Positions 32,238 to 43,972 are shown, numbered from the stretch's first letter. The stretch is DNA of 64,000 bases from Forficula auricularia (GCA_024734495.1 JALMQS010000128.1:26142711-26206710); one strand, 5' to 3'. Numbers and translations: made by a program. The notes: generated from the letters alone by a model not told the origin.

Positions 32238-33110
32238 CAGGGTATGGTCAAGTATTGTAATCGTGGATGAAAAAAGTGGTTTTTTTCCTTCTTTTTTTCA
32301 AAATATCTAAAAAACGGCTGAAACTATTTCGATTAAAAAAATTGAGCGAAACCATGGCATTTAGGTCTACAAAAAAGCTCTAATAAGTGAACATCGAAAA
32401 AATTATATTTTTTGAGATAATAATTGTTGTGTCAAAATGTCTGTTAGTTAGTTAGTCTGTGCGTTACCAAATTTGTGTACGAGCTAGCTCAAAAACTAGT
32501 GTGATTATCGAAACCAAATTTCACACGTATTCATTCATTATATAGTATTCATCACACGTAGTTTTGGTCCTTTGAGATTAAGAGCTGATTAGATTTTAGT
32601 GCATATCGACATAAAATTAAGGGGGGTCGAGGGGGGGTTAAAAATTAAAAATCTAGGTCGTTTGACCAAACTCAACCAAATTTTGTATACATAATCAGTG
32701 GACCCCCAGAAGTCTAAAAATGTAAAAACTAACCGCTCGAAGTGGGGGGAAGGGGGGGGGGGCGGAGGGTAAAAAATGAAAATCTTGGCCATTTACCAAA
32801 CTAAACCAAATTTTGTATACATAATCAGTGGGACGTGGGACCCAAGATGTCTAAAAATGCAAAAACTAACCGCCCGAAATGGGGAGGGGAGGGTCAAAAA
32901 ATGAAAATCTTTGCCATTTACCAAACTCGACCAAATTTTGTATACATAATCAGTGGGTCCCAGGAGTCTAAAAATGCAAAAACTAACCCCCTCCCCCTAC
33001 ATGATTATAAATAATTTTATTAAATATTAAATATAAGTGAGGGGCCAAGTTGTATGGTAAAGTCAAGTGGATGGCCACATCAGAACATGTCAGCTTATTT
33101 TTCTTAGATT
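32238..33110 (-). mobile_element. TIR element with internal minisatellite (reversed copy)
   Basis: Starts CAGGGTATGGTCAAGTATTG and ends near TATGGTAAAGTCAAG. Contains three to four units of about 115 bp (CAAATTTTGTATACATAATC, GTCTAAAAATG) separated by G-tracts, and a GTTAGTTAGTTAG stretch. Same family as 17935-18805. Open frames across the units are by-products of the repeat. Confidence 0.75.
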
Positions 33111-33340
33111 TCTTGTTAAACTTTCTTCTAAATTATGATATTATGAGAAATCTTAAAATCATATTTTCTATTTAGTTTTTCTGGGGATTTGTTCACTGAG
33201 GTGAACTCAGTTTATTTTCATATATTTCATTAGGGCTTATTAATTATGATAAGGGGCCATTCATAAAATACGATCTCAAACAGGTCTAATGAAACGGCGG
33301 GTTTACAGTTCATCAATTTTATTTTATAAAGTAAAGACAT

Positions 33341-33450
33341 TTTTAGAAAGTTTTTAAAATTTAAAATATAAAATACTAGGTAGGTACTAGTTTAGTAGTA
33401 CCGAGCTTGTCGTTAGTATTTTATATTTTAAATTTTAAAAGTTTCTAAAA
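33341..33450. repeat. Palindrome
   Basis: Arms of about 38 bases rich in TTTAAAATTTAAAATATAAA, centre GGTAGGTACTAGTTTAGTAG. The flank TTTCTTTACTTTATTTAATA resembles the end of the 24222 family. Confidence 0.7.
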
Positions 33451-34079
33451 AAATTTTCAAAAATTTTCTTTACTTTATTTAATATGTTTCACAAAGAACC
33501 TACACACCATTCTCCCTTTTATTTTAATTTTTTCTTAAATTGTTTTTTTATTTTATTATAGGGGGAGGGATTGTGTTATATTTGTTAAGGGGAGTCCTGA
33601 AAATATGACGCAACGTGACAAAGCAGCAGGGCGGAAAATGCGAAATTTTGCGTGACGTATTTTTTGAAGGGCCCCTAAAGAAAATTTGATATCTGAACCA
33701 AAATTTGATTTCGAGTTCTGTGTTTGGTAGAATAGCTTTAAAAAACAATTATAAAATACAAGGAATAATAATAATAATATGTTTTAGAAGGGCGTGTTAT
33801 GTCACTCTTCAAAAGGATTTAGCAATAAAAACTATGTAAAATAGGCAAATCATCAATCGAAATAGAAAAAATATTATATATATACTTTAAATTCAAAATA
33901 CAATAAATCATTCTTTGAATATACCTAATAATGTATTAACAAGCATGTTTATATAAATATCTAATTCACCCTAATTTATCATTTTATAATGAAATCCCCT
34001 AAATTAGTTTTCAAAATGTATTTAATTCACCACTGTCGTTTGCAACTTGGAATAGCAATTAGATACCGAAATTCGATTA

Positions 34080-34520
34080 CCATTAGTCGATTAAATTGCC
34101 ATCAGCTGACCTGACCCAGGCCTCATAAGGGGGATCGTAAAGGGTCGTTCTTCCAAAATTCGATTACCTCTCTCGTTCTCTGTCTCATTTTGCTGTGTAA
34201 TGCACGAGCCATTCGAAAACCCTCCCATCTGAAGTTTTCATTTCTAATCCTCTTGTTATTAATTATTGAAGGATTCCATTCGCAAACGTAGAGCGAAGGG
34301 AAGGGCCGAGAACTCTTCCAGGTGTCCACGAATCGACCCAACATTTGTCACTTGCTTTATGGTTGTCCGGGGTGGATCTAGGGAGGTCGAAAGGGGAATC
34401 AATGGTTCCCGTGTCAACATCACACAAAAGCCGAGATGCTTCGCTGCGAAAGCTTCTCGATGATTCATGATGCTAGTTTGACATAGAAACCAGGCTGATA
34501 CACTATAGTGATATTGTTGC
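34080..34520. other. GC-elevated unique-looking island in ChAT intron 1
   Basis: About 440 bases of near-balanced composition with CAGCTGACCTGACCC, AGCGAAGGGAAGGGCCGAG and GGTGGATCTAGGGAGG. Both strands hold overlapping open frames of 65-87 codons, none resembling a known family. Contains CAGCTG and CAGGTG E-box-type sites. Candidate conserved non-coding element or exon of an unknown transcript. Confidence 0.4.
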
Positions 34521-34868
34521 ATTATTCAGGTAGATCGATTTCGATGAAAAAACATACTTAACTTATTATCTAACAGAGCAGCATTTTTTTTTTATCAAAT
34601 ATTAAAAATATAAATATGCATATTGTATTAAAACTACAGATTTTTTTGGTAGTCTTCTATGGGCATATCTATAACCATTATATCTTTAGAAGAGATAGAG
34701 TAACTCAACTCAGAGTAGATTTTTTCTTTGGGTCTTACTACAGCCCACGAAGAGTAAGAAACCTGCTTGGGATTGGGACTTATATAACTATCAATTTTGT
34801 GAAACCTACCTCGAAATTTTATTTACTGATTACTTATATAAGTGTGCCAAAAAACACGGTGCCTCATC

Positions 34869-35142
34869 ATTGGCGTAGTTACGGAGTTTTCCTAGGGGGG
34901 GGGGGGGCAGCCGACCAGCTGAATAGTCACCACAAGGTTTAAATTTCGGTAATTCGAATAGAGATCAACTAACTTTATAGTAGAATTAACCAATTTTGGA
35001 AGTAACGAAATAATTTAATGAAAAATGAGAAATACATAAGTGATGCTTCGTAAAAATGAAGTTTCGGTTTTTCTAGGGGGGGAGGGGTGAGTTTTAGAGG
35101 TAGGGCACTGCCCCCTTGCCCCTCTTCCCTATCTAGGCCCAT
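34869..35142 (-). mobile_element. MITE copy B (TGGGCGTAG family)
   Basis: Reversed relative to copy A: starts TTGGCGTAGTTACGGAGTTT and ends TCTAGGCCCATG. Shares GTTGATCT, CCAAAATTGG- and ATTATTTCGTTACTT-type segments. G- and C-tracts mark both ends. Confidence 0.65.
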
Positions 35143-36059
35143 GTGGCTGATGGTTATCCATCTAAGAACTACTCCGGCTTTGATATCTGAGAATGCGACA
35201 AACACGTCTCTTTATCATGAAATTAATTTAACGTAATGATGTTTCTATTAAATAATTTAAAAAGATACGTTGTATGTTTCCTTTACTGATGTTCAGATAA
35301 TTTCTGAAACACAAATTACTTTTCTATTATATTACTTTTTTTAGATGTCTTGGCAGAGATTTTATCTATATGGATCTCTCATGTCAAATTTATATCTAAC
35401 TTACTATCTTCTAAACTTTAATATTAAAAGTAAATAGTAATGAAAGTAGAATCGATTAGAATATTTCATTATCTGTTTTTTGATAAACTAGTTCTAAGAT
35501 AAATTTAGAAAATAGAGAGAAATTTTAAGCTATTATCTTATACGAAAATAAATAAAAACATTAATTATTAGGGAAAGTTGTCATCAATTAGTTCATACAT
35601 CCCGATTTGATGAATAGATCAAAAACTAATTATGTTAAAACTATGCCAGTCTAAGCGAGATTAGCTTAAATTATATTTTTTAGTGCAAGATTCAAAGGAA
35701 GAACCTTTGAAATATACAATCTTCTCTAGAGGAGATATAAAGTGAATTGACATGGGATAAATCCTAGTGACAAGAGAAAACTAACTATTAAGGTTGGAGA
35801 ATTAATCAGAAATCCAAGTCTCTCTTGTGTTCAAAAAAATGCCAAGATGGATTGACTCTAAGACCTTACAAAAAGATTTGAGCTAATCTAAATCTCCCAA
35901 TCATCCTAATGTATCAAGCTTAATTTATTATTTATAATTAATTTTGTTTTTTGTTTCATTAAACTTGAGTGAAAAAGGTGTTTTGAAATTGTTTGACATA
36001 TAGAAAAAACTTTCAATTTAAATATTGGAAGTTGTATTAGTTTTTTTTTTTTTTTTTTT

Positions 36060-36290
36060 GAGAGGGTGAAAAATTGGATTGCCAAACGAAACAGTCCTTG
36101 CTCTTTGGCCTTTTCCTGGGAGATTCACTCCCTTCTGCCAATCAAAGGCCTTACTAGGTGGGGGTGTGAGAAGGGCTGCAGTCTTTTGCAAACAGACACC
36201 CCATCCTACAAGGGTGAAGGATTAAACTTTATAATTGGATCTGTGCATACATGAGGAAACACGTTGCGAACTCGAGCACAAAATTGTCTG
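36060..36290. other. GC-elevated island after a poly-T tract
   Basis: A T-tract (36037-36060) precedes 230 bases of balanced composition with CCTTTTCCTGGGAGATTCAC, CAATCAAAGGCC (TCF-like) and TTTTGCAAACAGACACCCC. A 62-codon plus-strand frame shows no known motif. The T-tract next to it could also be the reversed poly-A of a retrocopy. Confidence 0.35.
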
Positions 36291-37183
36291 TGGATTTATA
36301 AAATATACTTTGGTGCTATATGGCATGTGTGTTTCGATGATCAAATTAAGAATCAATTGGATATCTCCGCTTATGACCAGCTGTACATTCTTTTTTGCTT
36401 TATAATTCCATATTTTTGATGGTATTTTTATTCTATTAAGTGATAGATTTATGTATATTTATTATCCATGATTTTAAATAATTGTGAAGAAAGTTTTAGA
36501 AAAAGGATTATAATTTGGAGTTTTCGTGGCTCAATCTTGAATGAATATATTATATTAACCCTCCGTCGAGAGCAATCGAAAGGTCACGCGTTCGGGCGCA
36601 ATGTATGTATTAGATTAGTAAAAGAAAACTTAGACAAAATACAATTATTACTAATAAATCCTAACAAGCATTTTTTAATTTTTTATATAACATGAGCAAT
36701 TGAGCATTGATGCCACTTATGATTAGCATTGTAAAAATATAACTAACGACCAACGACAATTGTTTCTTGTACGTTATAAGTTTCTCACATTTTATCAACT
36801 AATTCAACTCCAGGTTTCGTAATATTATTATTTCGATTTATTAAAAAGCACAAAAAATCTCATGAACAGTTGCAATGAATCTGTGAGATTAAAACGGCTG
36901 CTACGAGCTCACGTGCACAATTGCACATATATCGTACACTAACCATAAACACTACTGCTAATGTCTGCCTTTGGTAAGGGAAAATACTCGAGAGCTCATG
37001 CGTCTCACTGTAGTGTAAGGAAAAGTAATTTGAGAATTAAACAATAATCTGTGAGATCAATTGCGCCCTATGGTGGGTTGATAACCGTCCATTTTCGTCA
37101 AATAATTGCTCGTGACAAAGACTTTGAAAAACTAAAAATTCAAGGTAAGTCAGGAAGCCACGATATTCGGTGACCCGAAGAGA

Positions 37184-37380
37184 TTAACCTTCCGATAGGC
37201 GTGCGTATCTATCAAATACGCAGCTAAATTTTTTCTTTCCTTATCTTGACACTTAGTTGTTCTTGGAAGCCACCCTCTTTTCTCTAGCCCATCATACCTC
37301 AGTACTAGCCGCAACTTTCTACGGTGAACGTAAGAACAAAAAACACGTGTTTTGTACTCCAGAAATAAGCGCACCCATCC
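37184..37380. other. Segment with AACCTTCCGATAGGCG leader
   Basis: Starts TTAACCTTCCGATAGGCG, the leader shared with 38203 and 57508, then runs into sequence unique here. 37000-37145, just upstream, ends in a consensus-like donor (CAAG|GTAAGT at about 37143) but has no clear acceptor. Confidence 0.35.
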
Positions 37381-37494
37381 ATGTAAGTTAAAAAAAAAAT
37401 ATTTTATATGATTTGGTGTCAGATTTGAAATTCATTGGTAATTTAAACTACAATGCAAATTGAATTTTCACTTGATTAGAATTAATACTGAAAT

Positions 37495-37787
37495 CAGGGC
37501 AGGATAAAAGGGCGGGCGAACCGGGCGACTGCCCGTGGCACCAATTTTGAGGGGCGTCGAATTAAAAAATAAAATATTAAATAATGCTGTTAATTTATTA
37601 CAATCTTGTTCTAAATATCTTGAAAATTATCGTTCCAATAGTTTTGATAAATGTTTGGTAAACGCGAGAGAGCTAACTGAATTAGTAGGTGTTGAACCGC
37701 AATTTATACAAAAACGCATCCGCCGTATAAGACAGCATGATTAAATTTGTTTTGCCCGGAGCGCTCAAAGCCCTGGAACCGGCCCTG
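37495..37787 (+). mobile_element. Internally deleted hAT element with perfect 8-bp target duplication
   Basis: Termini CAGGGCAGG and GGCCCTG are flanked on both sides by ACTGAAAT (37487-37494, 37788-37795), an exact 8-bp duplication. Inside, a 69-codon frame (37535-37744) keeps the start of a transposase segment: LKNKILNNAVNLLQSC, FDKCLVNARELTELVG, QKRIRRIRQHD. The same segment occurs in the longer copy at 57791-59096. The rest of the transposase is deleted, so it depends on another copy for movement. Confidence 0.85.
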
Positions 37788-38450
37788 ACTGAAATTAAAT
37801 AGAATTGTATGTGCAAAGATTGTATTTCATCTTCATAATAATTTTATAATTTTTACACAAGTTTATTTTTATAAATTTTGAAATAGATTTTTTTAAATAA
37901 TTGTTTTGATTTTTTATTGAATAACCATGAACTATATCAAACATTACTTTATCTTACAACATTTTTATGTTGTAAAATGTAAAATTGCTTGTTGATAGGA
38001 TATCGTATCTGCGAGATACGCGCGACCGTCATTGGTAGTAGTAGATTTTTTTTATTTAAAAAACACATTGATTTAATTAAAAAAATGAAGAGTTAGTATT
38101 CTTAGAAAATTTCAGCAAAGTTTTATGACCGAGGAAAAAATGTTACAAAATAATTTATTAAAAGATAACCTAGTTTTTCTCCGGGATTTCGATAATGCCA
38201 TAATTTAACCTTCCGATAGGCCCGCCTCCTAGACTAAAAGGTAAAATTGCTTGTTGATAGGATATCGTATCTGCGAGATACGAGCGACCGTCATTTGTGT
38301 GTGTAAAATATTGTAAGATAAAGTCATATTTAATATAGTTAATGGTTATTCAATAAAAAAACGAAACGATTATTAAAACAAATGTATTTCAAAATTTATA
38401 AAAATTATAAAATTATTCTAAAGATGAATTACAATCTTTGCATTTAATCA
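37788..38450. repeat. Repeat P: two head-to-head copies, one with an inverted core
   Basis: 37796-38035 is the reverse complement of 57540-57782. 38203-38450 is a second copy in the opposite orientation (AACCTTCCGATAGGC leader, then TATTGTAAGATAAAG through ATTCAATAAAAAA). In the second copy the core between leader and tail (38240-38295) is inverted in place relative to 57544-57599. Confidence 0.75.
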
Positions 38451-38654
38451 ATGTGATTTTATCCGTATCATGATTGAGGAAACTCCATTCATGCTGCGGA
38501 GACTTAAAATATTAAAGCCATCTGATTTGGTGACATAATTCAGAAATGATATTGAATGTGGTCGACACGAAAAGAAGCAAAAATTTAATTTTGGGTTAAG
38601 CCATTGAAATTTACCCTTACACCCGAGATATTAAACTGCAAAGATAAGTTTCTA

Positions 38655-38722
38655 GATGAGAGTTGCTCAGTTACAACATTCAGGGAGGTGTTTTTAGTGG
38701 GTTCGACCCCCACACTACTAGG
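38655..38722 (+). repeat. tRNA-derived SINE-like remnant
   Basis: A perfect T arm GTGGG-TTCGACC-CCCAC and an A-box-like AGTTGCTCAGTTACAAC about 35 bases upstream. The anticodon arm is not recognisable. Confidence 0.45.
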
Positions 38723-39257
38723 GCCTAGAACTCTAGTGCCTGTTTGGGGGTTTTCACCGACCCTACAAAAAAAATGTGTTTTTAATTTATTATTTAGCTA
38801 AAACGTTGAACCGATGATTATGAAATCTTTAAATTTGAGATTTTGACTAAAAAGCAGAAATTGACAAATATAATTTAGAAATCTATCATTTTTCAAAGTA
38901 ACTAAATACTTTCTTTATCTTAGTGCTTTTTTTATTTTTTCAAAATTTTTCAAAAATAGCTCTCAAATTTAGATTAATTAACTAATTAACTAATACAAGA
39001 TGAAAAGTTTTACAAAAATTATTTATGATAAAGACGTAAAAATAATTTTTTCTTACTCTGGATATCTTGAAAAAATCTTTTTCATGCCACTTATTATAAT
39101 AAGTTTTATTTATATGAACTACTTTTTTTAACCATTTGAGTTGTTTCTGAGCAATTTTTAAACTAAGACGGCAAAGTGCGAGACAGATTCGCATACTAAG
39201 GGTTCGGCACCCTAAATATTATATCTTCCACAAGAGTTGGAAAAATTCGTTATTATT

Positions 39258-39570
39258 TGTCCCTAGTAGCACACTGTTTCAAACTATAACTAACTATAGC
39301 TATACCTGTATAGTTACTATATAGGAGCTATATAGCTATAGTTGGTACATAGTTTGAAACATTGTGCTACTATATAGCCACTATATAGTTACTATATAGT
39401 TTGAAACATTGTGCTGCTAGGGGTCGTTGAGAACTATATAGCCCCTATATAGCAACTATACAGGGGCTATATAGTTATAGTTGCTATATAGTTTGAAACA
39501 TTGTGCTACTATATAGCCACTATATAGTTACTATATAGTTTGAAACATTGTGCTACTAGGGGTTGTTGAG
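39258..39570. repeat. Tandem and palindromic TATAGC/GCTATA array
   Basis: CACTATATAGTTACTATATA and GTTTGAAACATTGTGCTACT repeat three to four times. Adjacent TATATAGCTATAG-type palindromes sit between them. The two halves (39290-39420, 39430-39560) are direct repeats of about 130 bp sharing TAGGGGTCGTTGAGAA / TAGGGGTTGTTGAGAA. Confidence 0.85.
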
Positions 39571-39639
39571 AAGTAAAGAATGAGGGAATTTTTGGAATAT
39601 TTTTAGTTAAGCCACTTGAGAATCTTGACAGGTACAGTA

Positions 39640-41330
39640 ATCACCTAAAATGGCCAATTAGGGGCTCGCTTACACAGTCATTTTAAAGAGATTTAAATTT
39701 GAGAAAAATTTGCCTAATTTTACGTAATAAGATCTTTACAGGGATACTTTACACAAAATGATAAAAAATATTTTTTTTTCAACCAAGTAAAAATTGTCCA
39801 TTCTCAAAATAATAATTTAATTAAAATTTTAATAGAATTTTTAATTTTGGTGAAAATAAAGATTTATAAATTTCAATTCAATATGTATCTTACATAAATT
39901 TAGTTTACAAGCTACACTGCTCCGATAGATAGGCGGACAGACATACAGACAACACTTTTAGACAGCACTAATCGGGTTTCCTTTCTCTTTTGTATGGAAC
40001 ACTGAAAATTACTATTCTTTAACCATCCAGCCACGTCAACACACAAAGGCCGGACAGACGTTCGGCTTAATAAATAACATGTTTATAATTACATTTTAAA
40101 CTTTAAACTATAAAACTTTCAGGATAAAATACTATCATTTAAATGTACTGACTTATCTACTATAATTATCTACAAATAGATTTTTTCCCCTTACTAATTA
40201 ATATCTTTAAATAAATAATAACAGATCGATTTAAAGCTCTATTATCTATATAAATAATAAAATTTGTTATTTATTTTTACTTTGCCATACAGGGTATATG
40301 GTAAAGTATTGTAATCTATTTATTGATATTAAGTTTACGGTTTAATTGAAATAAAAAAAATATATATAATTAGGAAAATATTTTAATATCAATTATTTTA
40401 CCACTATAAATATTTTAGATTTATCTCTTTAATGCAATAAAATTTTAATGCGAGCATGTTAAATACAAAAAATTCCTTATTTGAAGAATTTCTCTTTATA
40501 TTTTATTTATATTATATTTATATCACTTACTTTTATTATCATTTTATAAATCATTGGGATATAAAGATAATGGAGAATTATAATTAATTTTATATATATA
40601 TATATATTTTACTAACATCAAATAAATAATTTTTGAAATCTATAATATATTTTGAAAAATATTTCAAAAGTACTTTTAAATTAGATTCAAGCGTACATAA
40701 TTATTCATTACTCATTCCTTTGATCAATTTCTTTCCTCCAGTAACGCAATTTTGTCCGTCAAATTTATATTCAGAATATTTTGTGTTATTGTCCAATTTT
40801 TAAAATTTATTAAAAAATACAAATAATCAAATCTATTACATGCGAAATAACTTGTATATAATTCAAAGGCAAAAATACAGATCATTAGTATTTATTTTCC
40901 CCAATATGTATTAATTAAAATAATATATTTAGCTAGTATACAAGTACTTTCGTTCTTTTAGATGCCATTCCAAACGAATTAAGAACTAAGAAAATATGCC
41001 ATTTATTTTTATTCCAGTTAAAGTTTTCAAACTGAATAGGTATCTCTTTCTTTATTATCATAATTTCTCAAAGATCAACGAAAAGAATAATTATTTTGTA
41101 GAATTTCATCAATTTAAAAAAATCCGCAGAGAGGTGAAGAAGTCATTGAATAAAAAAGTTTTAAAAATATCCTTTAAGAGACAAATGATGTTTAAGAATT
41201 ACTATTTTCACCCAGAGAAAGTTATAACAAAGTTTACAATTAACAATTCAATTGATAACTCACTATCGGATTATATCGGAACTTTATTCATATTTGAAAT
41301 GCGCTTGTTGTAAATACTACGGTGATTTCG
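39640..41330. other. Very AT-rich intron; one 105-codon frame
   Basis: No repeat boundary or known gene. 40996-41313 (+) is open for 105 codons, the longest isolated frame in this stretch, rich in Lys, Phe, Ile and Asn as expected from AT bias. I see no domain, and a chance origin is more likely. Confidence 0.35.
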
Positions 41331-41405
41331 GGAACTTGTAGTTCACTTGGTTAAATCTTTACGCTGGATACTCGAGGTCGGGAGTTCCATCCACATTGGT
41401 CCTGG
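41331..41405 (+). repeat. tRNA-derived SINE-like remnant
   Basis: TGTAGTTCACTTGGTTAAATC fits an A box and GGGAGTTCCATCC fits a decayed B box, 35-40 bases apart. It abuts the TIR element at 41423. Confidence 0.4.
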
Positions 41406-41422
41406 TGCATAAAAATGTTTTT

Positions 41423-41582
41423 CCCGAGGGGTGAACCGGAATTGGAATTAGGTGTATACCGTCTTTGGAATTATTTGGAATTACTTTGTAATTCATTAGA
41501 TAATCTATTGTCATCTACTTGGAAATGAAAGTGGAAGTGGAAGTAGGTGTACATGATTTTAAGTCGCGGTTCACCCCTCGGG
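41423..41582. mobile_element. Short TIR element (CCCGAGGGGTGAACCG), 160 bp
   Basis: Perfect 16-bp inverted ends, CCCGAGGGGTGAACCG and CGGTTCACCCCTCGGG. The interior has GGAATT-rich and GGAAGTGGAAGTAGGTGTAC stretches. A relative with tandem expansion is at 52768-52993. Confidence 0.85.
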
Positions 41583-42074
41583 TTTTCCTTTATTCCATAA
41601 TTTAATTTATAAAATCCGCATTGAATTTATTGTACATTAATTTAGTAGTCGTACTGTTGGATCGTCATTTATACATCATCATTCATAAAAAGACTATCAC
41701 GATGCTTAAATCGCGTGCAATGGTTTGAGGATGCCTGTGTAATTTAGAATATATCTGACTTGAATAATTAATCTGAGCCATCTCTAGGTTGCCTATCTAG
41801 CAGGCAACTAGGGAAAATTACTACATTTCACTGTACCGGTACGATTATTACACCTCCAAATAGGTGGCGCAGAGTAAGAATGTATATAAGTCACGAATCT
41901 ATGAGATCTGATATCAATGCTTTCATAAACTATGAAAAATATTAAATGAAGTAGTTTTAATAGAAATCTTTGGTGAAAATGTTCATTGGAATCACTTCTT
42001 TATTCCGAAATAGTTTATCAAAAGAAAAATTTTACTTAGAGAAAGTGGTGTAGGTTTTAGGTGAAACATGATAT

Positions 42075-42295
42075 TAATTAATAAAGTAAAGGGTGTGTAG
42101 TTTCACAGTGAATGAAATAAAACTCAAAGAGGTTTATACAAACTCAATATATTTCGGATTATTAGTTCATCATCAGGAGTTTACAGGTTAAAACGATGAT
42201 GGACTAATAATCCGAAATATATTGAGTTTGTATAAACCTCTTTGAGTTTTATTTCATTCACTGTGAAACTACACACCCTTTACTTTATTAATTAA
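42075..42295. repeat. Foldback element with hammerhead-like core
   Basis: Arms of about 95 bases (42075-42167 and 42199-42295), nearly perfect inverted copies including CTCAAAGAGGTTTATACAAA. The central region holds a hammerhead-like motif on the minus strand and a damaged one (CGATGA) on the plus strand. A scrap of the arm (CCTCAATATATTTCGGATT) is at 17213. Confidence 0.85.
42137..42185 (-). ncRNA. Hammerhead-ribozyme-like motif with 9-bp stem I
   Basis: Minus strand: CTGATGA (42176-42170), weak stem II GAAC-taataa-TCC, GAAA (42155-42152), TATATT. Flanks TGTAAACTC and GAGTTTGTA pair over 9 positions (two G-U) as stem I with triplet ATT. Stem III is at most an A/U step. Stem II here is damaged, but the mirror copy keeps GGA-ctaataa-TCC. 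Confidence 0.5.
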
Positions 42296-43327
42296 AAGAA
42301 AATGCTAATTATTTTAAGTTTAAATAAGATGAAATATGAAATCCTGATAGTGTGTAGTTATTATAATTTATCTAGACCTACTAATGTACAGAATAAATAA
42401 AATTAAAATGGTTTCCTACAATGATCTATCAATTGCGTTGAAACAATAATTCCAAGAGGGATTTATGAATATTTCATGTTACTAGTTATTACAATTTAGA
42501 GTGATGAATATTTATAACCATTTAAAGAGAAATTATTATTGCAAATTAGAGTATTAATGAAAACAGCGTCGATCATTCTTAAAACGTCAATCAAATTCTA
42601 GTTTGTTCCACTTGACTCTCTCTCTCTCAAAAAAAAAATATATGGATATTTTTATAATCAATAAAATGATTAAATGTCCTCTCGGGGAATCATCCGAACC
42701 TTTCATGAAATTTCCATATTTTACGCCTCGTTCATAAAAATAGGCCTTTGTTTCTAACGATAATTCCCGTTGAGAATCCAAATATTCCTATTAACATAGA
42801 CATATTATTAAAAAAAATTCTAACGTTGACTGAATAACCATTAAATATAAATCTTCCTTCTTTATTATAAGTAGATGCGACGCCCGCCATTATTAAAAGG
42901 AAATTGAGAAAAATTAAATTATAAATTTTTTCCAAGGGGCTAGATTTTCATTTTTTTGAGCCTCCCCCCTACACTTATTGTAAGTTGATGATACTAGCTA
43001 TATTCGTTTTGGAATTGGCATGTGTGCCTTAAGTTGAGTCAAGTGCTCCATCTGGTGTCACATTTTTCAGCTGGGTCACTTCAGGTCTGCCTTAGTTTGG
43101 TGCATTCTAAAAGGAATGCATTTAGAGCACAAGGCAATATTCGAATGACGAAAATTAAAAAAAAATTATTATTTTTATTATAGTTGAATAATTAAGATTC
43201 TGGTAGGTATAGGTACATACTATATATATTTATATAATTAATTTATTTAATAATTATTTTAAATAAATAACACATTTACAAATAAATAATGGATACTTTC
43301 ATGGAAAAAGAATTAAGTTTGTAGACC

Positions 43328-43362
43328 CTGAAGAAGTAGAGAAAAAAATTCTTCGAAATGTC
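43328..43362 (+). ncRNA. Hammerhead-like motif, weak
   Basis: CTGAAGA, a stem beginning AGAAG and closing CTTC, GAAA, TGTC. Flanking CC and GG give only two stem I pairs. Followed by AATAAAAGTAAATAATTTAT, similar in style to the 398 and 57412 copies. Confidence 0.35.
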
Positions 43363-43413
43363 GGAAATTGAATAAAAGTAAATAATTTATGGACTCCCTT
43401 TCATTATAACTAG

Positions 43414-43546
43414 AGACCGAATTTTTATGCAGTAAAAACTGTCAAAATATGCCATAAAATATGCAGTTAAAAAGGCTGAAATATGCAAGTAATATGCAGA
43501 ATACGTTGAAATATGCAATTATATGCAGTAAAAATTGGCATAATAA
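43414..43546. repeat. ATATGCAG-rich transposon end
   Basis: ACTAGAGACCGAATTTTTAT leads into five or more irregular copies of AATATGCA(G/A). Such arrays occur in subterminal regions of DNA transposons; the family is not identified. Confidence 0.4.
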
Positions 43547-43665
43547 ATTTTTAATGTCAGAAACATTCGCGGAAGTGCCAATGACAACAGTACAAAGTTT
43601 CAACTCAATCGGATCAACACATAAAAGACGAACACACCGACACACATTACTTTTAATATATAACA

Positions 43666-43760
43666 CTAGCTGCAAGGCCCGCCTTCGGCAGCCCTCTTGC
43701 TGGGCATGGCCCCCATGAACCCCCACCCCCCGAAACCCACCCAGCAGCCCCGCACAAATT
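43666..43760 (-). mobile_element. Helitron-like 3' end, second copy
   Basis: Read on the minus strand it contains GGGTTTCGGGGGGTGGGGG, then GGGCTGCCGAAGGCGGGCC hairpin, TTGCAG and CTAG|T. It matches 6095-6145. The 5' portion appears truncated. Confidence 0.65.
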
Positions 43761-43927
43761 GTAATTATTTTTTCAGAAATCTTAATATATTTTTTCACAT
43801 TAAAAATTTAAATTTCTTCCAGAACTTAAGTGACTTGATTTAAATTTTTCGTTAAATTGAAGGGTTGGTTTTGTCACAAATATAATAAAACAATAATTTT
43901 AATAACTATTTGAATTATTTAATTGAT

Positions 43928-43972
43928 AACTATACAGTTTCGGTCACCACTGGTCGACCATCCTCAGTAGTT
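43928..43972 (-). ncRNA. Hammerhead-ribozyme-like motif (left arm)
   Basis: Minus strand: CTGAGGA (43967-43961), stem II GGTC ... GACC, GAAA, CTGTA. Flanks AACTA and TAGTT form a perfect 5-bp stem I if the triplet is GTA. Stem III would be a single C-G step. Confidence 0.45.

Noticed and set aside
37000..37150. Coding exon ending at CAAG|GTAAGT
   Set aside because: Good donor and a short open frame (IAPYGGLITVHFRQIIARD), but no acceptor and no recognisable protein.
39258..39570. CRISPR-like array
   Set aside because: Units are adjacent and palindromic with no unique spacers; the genome is eukaryotic.
40996..41313. 105-codon plus-strand frame as a gene
   Set aside because: AT-biased residue composition, no domain, no splice signals; likely chance.
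43442..43798. 118-codon minus-strand frame
   Set aside because: It runs across a Helitron 3' end and the ATATGCAG array; composite of repeats.
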